Source: Adiantum capillus-veneris (taxonomy: Eukaryota > Streptophyta > Polypodiopsida > Polypodiales > Pteridaceae). From it: a stretch of 64,000 nucleotides of DNA. Positions 31,701-40,370 of the stretch are shown one piece after another (positions within the stretch are counted from its first letter, which is position 1; each line of letters opens with the position of its first letter). Made by a program: the position numbers and the translations under genes. The stretch is from contig CM043949.1 of the NCBI GenBank assembly GCA_014529385.2, positions 112,592,477-112,656,476 on the forward strand, given 5' to 3'. Below the pieces are notes generated by a model. It worked only from the letters and a program-made list of their open reading frames with translations, did not search any database and was not told where the DNA came from.

Positions 31701-31785
31701 GCATTGAAGCATCATTAGTAGCTTGCTCATGAGCAAAATCAAAGTTATCAACATTAATTTCACTCTCTTTACTATTGTCAGCCAT
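28681..31785 (-). CDS. gag-pol: E3 gag-protease-RT polyprotein, 1,034 residues
   Basis: The frame starts at ATG 31785. Residues of about 90-240 are a charged Ser/Arg/Lys-rich region with two near-repeats (KKxRKRxPSSPxSSxSS). The gag domain follows (FDAAFGDEGF, WWSSLRANGE). A zinc knuckle, CFKCGEQGHTYRAC, has standard CCHC spacing. Protease has ILFDPGSTHNFI, with Pro in place of the usual Ser or Thr of D-[ST]-G. RT is complete (SPMLLVQKKDGTYRMC, YHQIRI, VMPFGLTNAPATF, VFFDDIIIYS). The natural protein would continue into RNase H, but the frame is lost near 28750. Confidence 0.93.
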   Translation of the reverse strand: MADNSKESEINVDNFDFAHEQATNDASMLVNYLVSRLQQAMSNPSLLSEVQRQLRAHGIIQAHHHDERTPRKPPCETPKRGLSPIREEEENPYEGLKNLLLDDASPSQRRTQEPPSKERERSESPATWAEMAPQRRRAKCSPSPPKLRRPSHSSPCHNSKRDDKKQEKKKARKRTPSSPSSSSSSSYESDGEDNEDQDKKKARKRSPSSPPSSNSSPSEESDGATFEPSKRRGHRKSYAAWKRSSKLKKFKEGRKSISFLTYDGTFGATNKVLAFIQQFDAAFGDEGFTESSKLCHVAMHFQKSARQWWSSLRANGEAPRTWKSFRASIMKQFLATDAKDKVLTEWRSLKLSPNESIHKYVDKFWDLQLKATIFKKLDFGEQKQQFCAGLTEEMAEYVNSQSPRTISAVIHHTMVASRINFQTGAKRNNKPPENKGSNEPKGKDNVQKSPKGNSNKAKEKGVYKGKNKLSLKELECYRKDNWCFKCGEQGHTYRACPQKNNRQDPPRASLVEIQEEETHQTHHKGSPLCHAWGKVREHDAFILFDPGSTHNFISIELATKLGIQSYEMGDVLPADSAFKGQEASVTPLIGKLRLHVQGYVDKEDFFISPLKHEDVILGAPWFDRLAADVKFPERRISFKFREKYMYIDAKEMGNTIPIVHTPAFNKSIKSSISMYMILVKDFQNEPNALAKENKSNQKELELSNFLKGFQDVFIDDIPCEIPPKRDNDDHAIELLPGSSPPNKPPYRFSQAQQEEIMRQVHELVEKGMVRPSSSPFCSPMLLVQKKDGTYRMCVDYRALNRITIKNRFPVPRVEDLFDKLQGSTYFSRIDLKSGYHQIRIVDQQIVKTAFCTTFGLYEYIVMPFGLTNAPATFNRLMEKLFRPHQAFTGVFFDDIIIYSNSLGEHKQHLQVIFQVLRETKLYVNQKKSEFFLQEIQYLGHIISQDGIQMDPSKLEVIKGWPKPRNLHELRSFKGMCAYYIRFIEKFSQIAGPLHDLTKKSVRYTWSAKENNAFEKLKEAYLSTCAYTTRSLKTI

Positions 31786-32171
31786 TCTAACAACTTTTTA
31801 GGTGTACTTTGGCACTTCAAGCCCTAGTTGCTACTCCTCTTTACCCCTTTAGAAAAAGCACTCAAGCTACTGTACCCGCGGCTCGAATACCATTAATTGC
31901 AAGGAATAGAAGAGAGGGTCTTTCGACACCAAAACAGCACCGGCTCCTGTCAAGCTTCTAATAGCTCAATAGTGGTTAAGCCGTAGGCAAAGCCCCGTAG
32001 GACTCCACTATTAAGACCATAGCTCTTGACAGTGATGCCCCGTTAACTACACAAAGGCAGGCGCACTGCAAGGCTGAAAAATCCCTATTCTACTTACTCA
32101 CAGGCAATTAATAATACCAACCATTTATAGCTAGCTTGAGGACCTCCCTTCTTGAGCAAGAAAAAAGAAAC

Positions 32172-32189
32172 CTTGTGCTTTGATACCAA
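32172..32189 (-). other. E3 primer-binding site, initiator tRNA-Met
   Basis: In element orientation the site is TGGTATCAAAGCACAAGG, next to the LTR. TGGTATCA is the common start of plant tRNA-iMet primer sites. The other LTR elements here use tRNA-Asp. Confidence 0.88.
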
Positions 32190-33372
32190 TGTAACATTTA
32201 ATGGTCTAAAAACTTATGTGTAGCGGAAATTAGCATGAACATAGTGGGCATTTCATTAGAATAGATTCCTAATGAGAATTACAAGAGTGCTTGGGTGGAG
32301 AGAGCAACAAAAAGCATAACACCTAGTTAGATAGCATCAACAATACTTTCAAAAGAGAGAGAAATTAAGATATTGACAATAGTTGAGGACCGGATTTGCA
32401 TGGAGCCGATCCCCCCTCCAAAAGGCTTTGTATTATGGTTTCTCCCATCAAGAGAGACATTGTACAATACAATTCTTTGTGTTCCTTCAAGACTAGCTAG
32501 CGCAATGAAGATGAAAGCTTCATGCACTAAGCAAAACACTTAGTAAACAAAACTTTAATTATCCCCGTTCTCAGACCCAAGACCTCACACACCTTTGAAG
32601 ATGGTGAGAGCTAGCACGGTATGAGAGTAGATTGAGAGGAAGAAGGAGTATCTTACGAGAAAGATGTACATCTCCTCACATAATCACTCATATGTAGCAT
32701 AGCTTAGCTTAGTAATTAGCTTGGTAGAGGAGATGAGCATGCATTGAAGCTTGGCTCTTGGTTGGATTTGCATCCACAAGCCAAGAGTGTGTCGATGTAG
32801 GCTTCTATCTCACAAGCTTGGAGTAGGTGATGAGTTCTCCATTAAAGCTTGGGAAGAGATAGTCTTCTCTTTCTTCACACATGAGATTGTGTGATTGTGT
32901 GTGTGATAATGCCTTGCAAAAATCAGCCCCCTCTCTCTCTTGGGCGAGCCCTCTTGCTATTTGCTCTTGCAGTCTCCCCATTGGACCTCCCCAAGTCAAG
33001 CCAATGGCTATTAAGCAGCATAAGTGATAGCCTTCTGACATGTGTCCCCCTTTCCCCTTTTGTGAGAGCTTTAGGTAATTTAATAATTAAACTAATTGGA
33101 CCCCTTTGCCTCCTGGCCAATAGGAATCAGGCAAGCCATTCGGCTCCTGAATGCTCATTGGACCCCTTGGGAGACTGTCCAATAGTCTTCTAGGAGACTT
33201 AATTCTCATTGGTTCTTTTATTAAGTGTTTTTAAATTAATTAAACTAGATTTACTCTAGCCTAATTCTCATTGGTCCACCTCCAAGGCCATCCAATAGGA
33301 ATTGGGCACACCTTGTGGGCATCTGGGCTAGGGAGCTGACATGTGTCCCTAATTCCCTTTGTGTAAAGGGAG

Positions 33373-33463
<91 letters not shown>

Positions 33464-33841
33464 CTTTCTCTCTCATCCCCTAGAAGAAGGGCTCGCCCCC
33501 TCCCATGTAGGGATATGCAAAGACTTTTTAGTTACACACAAAGCATCCAATTTCCCCTAGGGTTGACCTTTGGACATAACCTTTGAATTTTGGAACCTTA
33601 GCATTTTGGAAGTCTTAATGGGATGAACCTTAGGGTCTTTTTAGCCCATTGTTGCACATGGCTCTTTTGCAGATGGCCCCCTCTTTGGATCCCTATTTTC
33701 CCTCCTTTGGATCCCTACTGTGGCCGGTCTGCTAGCTTAACCAATATTCTAGCTTTTTCTCCCCTGGCACTTCCCCACATTAAATGATCAGTTTAATATG
33801 AGAAAATCATTTAGGAAAATTAGATATTGATTATTATGACA
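32190..33841 (-). repeat. E3 5' LTR, 1,652 bp
   Basis: It pairs with 24965-26483. Its (GT)n tract is about 88 bp (33375-33462), more than twice that of the partner. It keeps about 90 bp near 33615-33705 that the partner lacks. The CCAAT array is conserved. Confidence 0.92.
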
Positions 33842-34180
33842 TGGTGATTGTTTTCGACATTGAGGACAATCCTTTACAAAAGAGCGAACATCACTCCTCA
33901 TAGTTGGCCAAAATACTCCAAGTTTCAAGATTCGTCACATAGTTTGATCTTCCACAAAGGGAAGTCCTACTATGGTATTATGTGCTTGACTTAGGTATTG
34001 GGTTTTCTCTTCAGGATTAATGCATAAGATAAATATTCCATCTCAATTTCTTTTGTATAGTCTACCAGCTATTAGTAATTGATACATAACTGATGGCTCA
34101 ATTAATCCAATTGTAATAGGAAGTGGTATTTGAAAATCCACTTAAGCTATGGTCATCAATGAGACCATATTTTCCGACCA
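33842..34180 (-). pseudogene. pol: E2 pol: first integrase zinc-binding module
   Basis: On the minus strand this reads LLIAGRLYKRN, stop, then ILCINPEEKTQYL, QAHNTIVG, GVFWPTMRSDVRSF and CPQCRKQS. It matches module A of E1 (LCINPEEFECYL, GVYWPTMYAD, CTIC). Two stops break it. E3 sits directly behind the CPQC end. Confidence 0.75.
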
Positions 34181-34789
34181 TCAAGGTATCCTTTCCACGG
34201 AGAACAAATAGGCATCTGGTAGATCATCGTCTACTCCTTTAGGTGATTCCCCTGAAACAATCCTAGACAAATGTTCTGCTCTTTGGTGAGTAGTGCCCTT
34301 TTTTACAACCACAATGAAATCGAGTCCCAGAAGAATGATGAACCATCTCACTATTCTTCCTGTGCTGCATGGCTTGAAGACCAAGTACAATAAGGCTTGG
34401 TGGTCCACAAAGAGCACAAATTTGTCGGCCTTATTCTATACTTTTTTACGGCATATATCATTCCTAATCCTTCCCTTTCGGTGGTGTTATAATTCTTTAC
34501 TTCCATATTCAAATGTCGGCTAGCATAAGAAATAGGAAAATCAATTTTCTTGTCTCCTGGTTGAGCTAGTATACAACCGACGGCAAAATTGAAAGCGTCT
34601 ACATGTATGTAATATCTTATTCCAATCTGGTGCTTTCAATATTGGAGCTGAGGTGAGAGATTGCTTAAGCTTCATGAAGGATTCTTCACATACCTCAGTC
34701 CACTCAAAGTGTGTAATAAAGCTATACATGTGTTTTGCAATTATAGCATACATGTAAATGAATCGCCTGTAATATCCACAATGCCCCAT
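34181..34789 (-). pseudogene. pol: E2 pol: RNase H
   Basis: Shared blocks with E1 are GHCGYYRRFIYMYA, FVDHQALLYLVFKPC and GRIVRWFIILLGLDF. A frameshift lies near 34560-34600, where the first RNase H strand is garbled. Confidence 0.85.
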
Positions 34790-35126
34790 GAAGGCTTGAA
34801 CCCCCTGACTGTTGTCGATCTAGGCAAATCAGCAATAGCATGATTTTTATCATAATCAATAGCTATGCCATTTTTAGACACTATATATCCAAGAATTTTT
34901 CCTTTTCTACCCATGAATGTGCACTTTTCAAGATTTAAGCAAATCCTATAAAACTTACATTTTTCGAATACCTTTTTGAGGTGTTCAAAATGATCAGCTC
35001 GGATTGATGAATGTACACATAGATCATCCATATATACTTCCCAGAAATTCCTAAGATATTCTTTAAAATTATGGCTCATCAATCTTTGAAAGGTGGCAGG
35101 AGCATTAGTTAACCCAAAAGGCATAA
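34741..35126 (-). pseudogene. pol: E2 pol: RT, C-terminal half
   Basis: The frame opens with VMPFGLTNAPATFQRLM and carries the catalytic YMDD (EVYMDDLCVHSS). The N-terminal half lies beyond E4, at 43853-44328. The E4 target duplication ccaga splits the RT exactly before VMPFGL. Confidence 0.9.
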
Positions 35127-35131
35127 CCAGA
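35127..35131. other. E4 target-site duplication, left copy (ccaga)
   Basis: The 5 bp ccaga precede the LTR; the right copy is at 43848-43852. Joining the flanks restores a continuous E2 RT frame, GVFAYL to VMPFGL. Confidence 0.92.
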
Positions 35132-35381
35132 TGTGTGCTCCTTGCCGCACTGTCGAAGCAAGGGACTTGCCAATACACCGTATGCGAGCCACAAACGGCT
35201 CCAAGCACACAACAAGCCTAAACTAGCAAGCTCAAGAAAACAAAGGGTGTGTCACTCACCGCTCTACGCTCGCCTTCGTGGTGGATTCCTCGTCGCGATG
35301 AAGAAGAAGCTACAGTCGTGCCGCGCTCAACCGCTTCGCCGCTGTCGTGCCTTCGTAATGCTCGATCGCACACACACTCTC

Positions 35382-35414
<33 letters not shown>

Positions 35415-35708
35415 AGGAGGTGAAGAAGAAGAAGATGGAGATGGAGCAAGAGCACTCTTCAATTGCACAAATGAGAGAATGAGTAAAAATTAGGTTTAGT
35501 TGGCTTTTATAGGAGCTCACCCCATTCACACTTGGGCGCCCATGCTTAACCAACTAATCCCTTGAATGTCCAAGTTAAAGTGCGCCTCTCATCGACGATC
35601 ACTCTACCTTTCCTTATTGGACCGACAAGCCCGGTACCTGACTCTACCAAATACATAATACGCGTCCGTCGTAGGTGATAGGGTGTCCGTGTGCCGTGAG
35701 GGTTAACA
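35132..35708 (-). repeat. E4 3' LTR, 577 bp
   Basis: It runs from tgtgtgctcc to ggttaaca on the plus strand. In element orientation a TATA box (ctataaaag) lies at 35504-35512. A CT/CA microsatellite lies at about 35382-35414. Confidence 0.93.
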
Positions 35709-35722
35709 TGCCCCCCTTCCTG
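35709..35722 (-). other. E4 polypurine tract
   Basis: Plus-strand tgccccccttcctg reads caggaaggggggca in element orientation and abuts the 3' LTR. Confidence 0.88.
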
Positions 35723-37319
35723 ATGTAGATTCCGTCCTCGGAAGCTATTGAGTTGAAGCTGGTTCGTCGAGGTGGAAGAGCATTTGAGATGAATGTCCTT
35801 AGCCTTCTTCAGTCACTGCAAAATCAAACAACATTGGCACAGTAATTGCATTCTCTTAAAAAGCATATGCAGTTTTAGGTAGACAAATTGATTGGTCAAA
35901 GAATTTCAAACAATTTGATAGCAATGAACATTAAATTGCAATGTAATCAAATGCATAAACAGATGTAAAGGCAAAAAATTAAACAAGTCTGGGGTCGCTA
36001 ATTTGACGGTCGAAAAGCACTAGAGATCGAATATTAATACCATGGGTAAGCTTCTTAATTTTCTGTGGTCAATTAAGTTGTTTAATCGCGAGAGCCAAGT
36101 ATTCATGTTCGAGGGCTGACTAGAGGCTATATCTAGAAAACCTTGTAGTTAAGCTACCATAAAAGGAATTTCTCATGAAATCATCGCCTGTCTGATTACT
36201 TTTTCTTTGACCCCCCAAGGTCTTTTCACACTGATTCAATTTTGAAGTGGGTGCTTATTTTGTATGCCTTGGGTTTTTTGCTTTTCAAGGAAAAGCGCCC
36301 ACACTGGGAACCTCTAGGGCTCTAGTACCATAGGCAATACATGTGAGTGAAGTACCAAATCAAGCTGAGATTTCTCTTCCAGCTTAAAATTTTACATTGT
36401 GGCACTTTGATTTTTGCTTGTTCATTTTCAGCATTTAAATTTTGTAACTTTGGGGGGTCATATAACATTGTTACACTCCCCAGGCTCATCACATTAGTAA
36501 ACTCCCTTTATAATACTTAAGCTAAAGGTCAATAGGGTTAAGCCCACTAGAAAGCCCTAGTACATTTCATACAATGCTACCTAAATCGGATTAAGAACCT
36601 AAGTAACCATTGCTTATTAGGAAGGCATTCCCCATGGTATTAAGAGAAGATCTCTAATACCTAGCTTGGTCAAACTAGCTTAGTCGGACTGCTTGATTTT
36701 TACCCCTAAACAAGTGATTATGACAAAAGATTGCATTGAATTAAATGTTTGATACTAAGCCAATGCGCTGAATATTATGCTACCAATCACAATCAAAGCA
36801 GACAATCATAGATGCAAAAAGATAAGGGCAATGCTAATGGACAAGAAACACCTGTTTGTGTTGATGGTCGCGCTTGATTTGAAGGTTTCATGAAGGTCCA
36901 AATCCTATCAATAGCAACACGCTCCTGTACACACTAGGAAACAAAAGGAATACCTCCAGGAGGCACATTAGTGGGAAAAGAGAACTTCGCTAATCTCTCA
37001 ACTCTAAAACAGAAACACTCCTATCGTACTAATCTTACTTACCCTCCATCACTCAAGTGATGAGGATCAAAGGTGTTTTATGGCATAGGTTTCTGTTTCA
37101 CTGTACCAGATGTGACATGTGTAGGTCTGAGTCAATGTTTTGACTTTAATGTGCATACTCGTTTGCTAATTGCTCTTGCTCTTTATTTTTTGTTTTTGTG
37201 AGTATAAAGCTTTATATGTACATTCCCTAAGATTGGAATTGAGAGGTCAGGGAAAAAGGTTGAGAGGGAAACAAATGAATGATGACTGTCAGCAAACACT
37301 CCCCCCTTCCTTGGGTAGA
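35723..37319 (-). other. E4 3' untranslated region
   Basis: About 1.6 kb without a coding region; E5 has the matching region at 59282-61080. Its upstream end (37303-37319) is another purine tract, aaggaaggggggag, followed by tgtttgctgaca. A third copy of the same kind lies at 37612-37627. Confidence 0.75.
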
Positions 37320-40300
37320 TCATACCATTTGAAATGAGCTTGTCACCCTTTGAAACCAATTGTTCCAGTTGGTAATAGGTGAGGATTTTTGCCAGTAGTT
37401 TTCTATTACCCTAGGTGCCTCGTCAAGTTGCAAGGGTGGTAAGGTACTCTCCCAGGATTGAACTTGAAGTGGTTCATCAGGTGATTCTTGAACACTGAGA
37501 GGTGTGGATTCTTTTGTAGCTTCATGGAGGTCCACTACTATAGATGGAGGCTGTGTAGAAGCTTTTACCTCTATGGATGTATTACATGAGGAGCTAGAAT
37601 CTTCATGGGACTCCCCCCTTCCTGAGCTAGGTGGAACAAATCGTTCTTTCTTTGGTACCCAAACTAGCTCGGGAACGGGTGTGTAGCATTCTGTGATTTT
37701 TTTTCTTTTCACGATCATTGATTCGTTTTGGAGCTACGGGATTGGGCTCACTTGGGTCAGGTGATAGGTAAGAGCACAATCTACGTTTTGGCACCCAGAT
37801 TTGATCATTTCCTTGATAGTAGCCTTGGGCTTCCAATAGTCGTTTAGGGATCCATCGCAACATTTTCTTACTTTTCTTGGAGCGAGTGGTACGTTTCTTA
37901 CAAGGCTTCTGTTTTTTAGCACTAGCTATGGTCACTAAAGAAGCTTTAGGGACCCACTTGTATGTTTTCTTTGTTACCTTAGGATGAGTCTTGTCGGAAG
38001 CGATATGCATTGCTTGTAGCATATTTAAGGGTATAGGCATTTCATCCCCCTCATGTGTTACCCAGGTCGTCCCCCTATTTCCCCAAGTGTCTATGGTTGA
38101 TGCTAGGTGGACCCAATTCACATTGTCCGATTCCGTCATACCCGGTAACACATCCATATAAGGAGAATCTTGGCCAATGTCTGTATCCTTCTTACAAGTG
38201 TAACAATATTGTAGTGGGGCCGAGTGAACTGTGGTGTCAGAGCGATGATCAATAATGGTTTTACTCCCTAAGGGGTGTACCTTACCAGTCACCAAATCCA
38301 CTCTAAGGACAGAGTCTTGGAATTGCAAATAGACATGATTTTTAGACCAATCGTGAACCATTTGTGCTTCCCTCATGAATGGTCGTCCTAAAATCATTTC
38401 ATATGACATAAGGTGTTTAGAGAAATCCATTACAATGAACGTATGTCGTACCTTGTGTCCTAGAACTTTGATCTTAAGATCCTTGAGCATCCCCATAGGT
38501 TTGGCTATGGTACCATTTGCCATCTTTACCAAAATGGTAGTAACACTGAGGCGGGGTTTTCCCATGGATTCCCAACAATCTTTTGTAACGATGCTAACTC
38601 CCGCACCACCATCAAGAATTCCCTTTATAGTTAATCCCTTGGTAGTGATGGGTAGGGTCGCATTAGACTCGTCGCCTTCAAAATACTGCCCTAATTCGTT
38701 AATGGGTACCTCGATCACAGACTCGTGTCCATCTAAGTCAAGTGATTGCACATGATTTTCCTCATCAATCATAATCGAGTCAGGCCTATTTGGTTGCGCA
38801 AACTGCGGTAATCCCGTTCGTAGCTCTCCGTTAAGGAATGCTCGAAGTGCAAGGAATAACTCAGGATCTCCATACAGCTTTGCTATGATCGTGGTTCGGA
38901 CCTCAGAAGACATGAAGTCCACTAGTTTGGCAACATTCATTGGTGTTTTGCAGGGTGTAGGTCCTTGACTAGGAACTGGTGAGGATGGAATCTCATATTC
39001 CTCAATGGGATCAGGTATTCCTTCGTTAAACATCCTTTCCAACAAGAAGGGTGTATGCTCACTTTCTGATGTCCCGTCCTCACTCCCTTCTTGGAAGATA
39101 CTAGATATGGCTAACGGTCTATGGTTCATGTGGGGTGGATGAACTTGCGTGGGAAACACTGTGTCATGAATTTTGACCTGCATGGGTTCTGGTTCTAGTT
39201 TCCTTTGAGTCTCCTCCACTAAACCTCTTAGATGTTTCACCTGCTTAATCTTGTCTACAGGGTTTGGGTACGTCCCAATCTTCTTTTTACGATTCTTCCC
39301 TTTTTGCCCCTGCGGTTTATCTTGGGGGTCTTGGATTGGATTTGGAAACACTTGTGGTGTTTTCAGAGGCTCTTTATGATTTTCTCTTATTCGGTTTTCA
39401 TTTGGTTCCATGTTACGGTTTTCTTTGTCGGTCTTTCCCTTTGTGGTATTGGTTCTAGTCTCCATTGTCTCGACTGAATCTGAATCATCCTCGAGGTCAT
39501 TCATATACACGGGGTCATCTCTTGTTCCTATGTTTGTTTTGGAACTTGGCTTTGAATTTTCCGTATTCTGCGACTTCTTCCTTCGTGTCTTCTTTTTCTT
39601 TGCTTGGATAACTGACGCGGTATCTCTCTCTTCGAGGATATGTCCTGGCCCTTGAAGCATGGACCGTGTAATCGCATAAGCGGGTGCGACGGGTGGTATT
39701 GGTGATGTCACACTAGCAATTTCGACCAAATTCAGGGGTGTGATTTTAGGCGCATTTGGGTTATAGGGGCATTGGGCAATCAAGTGATCTATGCCACAAC
39801 GATTACATGTGAGTATTGGCATTGCAGACGTGCTCCCTTGATTCATTTGCATCTGTGCAGCATTCTTTTGCAGCCTAATAGGGCACTCCGCTACTCGATG
39901 TGGTCCACCACACTCGTAGCATTGAAGAGGTGGCCTCCTAGCCTGGGTGTTGATATTTTGACCTCTGGATGCGAGAGCAGCAGCTTGATAAACCGGCTTG
40001 ACTTGTCCCCAACAATCTTCCATGTAGTAAATAGGACACTCTTCCAATGTATCAAGTCCGTAGGCAATACTAGTGTCTATTTCCTCCTCACATCCATCTG
40101 CATAAGCATTTGATGGCTCGCAACCTACTTGGTTCATAGGGGCGACTCTTGGATGCGCGGGCTGCGGTCCTAGCACAGGAGGTGGTAACGGTGTAGCTTG
40201 TACAACATTTTGAGGTCTAGGGACCATGTGTTGCGGTAGTTGCTCAACAGGTGGAGCAGGCATCAATACAGGAGCTCGAGGCGCATCCGTCCAGGCTACA

Positions 40301-40370
40301 GGTGGTCTATTTGCCATCATACGTTTGATCATTAAACAATCCTTAGCTTGGTGACCATACCTACCACATG
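37320..40370 (-). CDS. pro: E4 zinc-knuckle and protease polyprotein
   Basis: The main frame is 40332-37627 (901 residues). The ATG at 40332 is internal, because coding continues upstream into a zinc knuckle (FNACGRYGHQAKDC). Two more knuckles follow: CYECGGPHRVAEC and CNRCGIDHLIAQC, both C-x2-C-x3-H-x4-C. A long acidic linker leads to the protease, where the active-site motif is ILDGGAG in place of D-[ST]-G; IILGRPFM-like MILGRPFM follows. The C-terminus carries YKWVPK, RWIPK, QIWVPK and, in the overlapping frame 37320-37718, LVWVPK. It resembles protease 1 of E1 and E2. With Gly replacing the Ser or Thr, activity is doubtful, and E5 has the same change. Confidence 0.88.

Larger units (their letters stand above)
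24965..33841 (-). mobile_element. E3: chromovirus (Ty3/Gypsy with chromodomain), minus strand
   Basis: E3 is 8.9 kb with LTRs of 1,519 and 1,652 bp, an initiator tRNA-Met primer site and one long gag-pol. It sits in the E2 integrase, in the stretch joining the two zinc modules. The flanks are gggtg and tggtg, a target duplication with one difference. The LTRs are nearly identical apart from microsatellite length and one indel. At least two frameshifts and two stops break pol, so this copy is not autonomous now. Confidence 0.93.

Noticed and set aside
33261..33560. Frames encoding poly-(TH) or poly-(VC)
   Set aside because: They are translations of the GT microsatellite in the E3 LTR.
35133..35482. 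A plus-strand frame in the E4 LTR, repeated at 43125-43621
   Set aside because: It lies antisense in both LTRs, including a CT/CA repeat, and has no domain; duplication of the LTR explains its recurrence.
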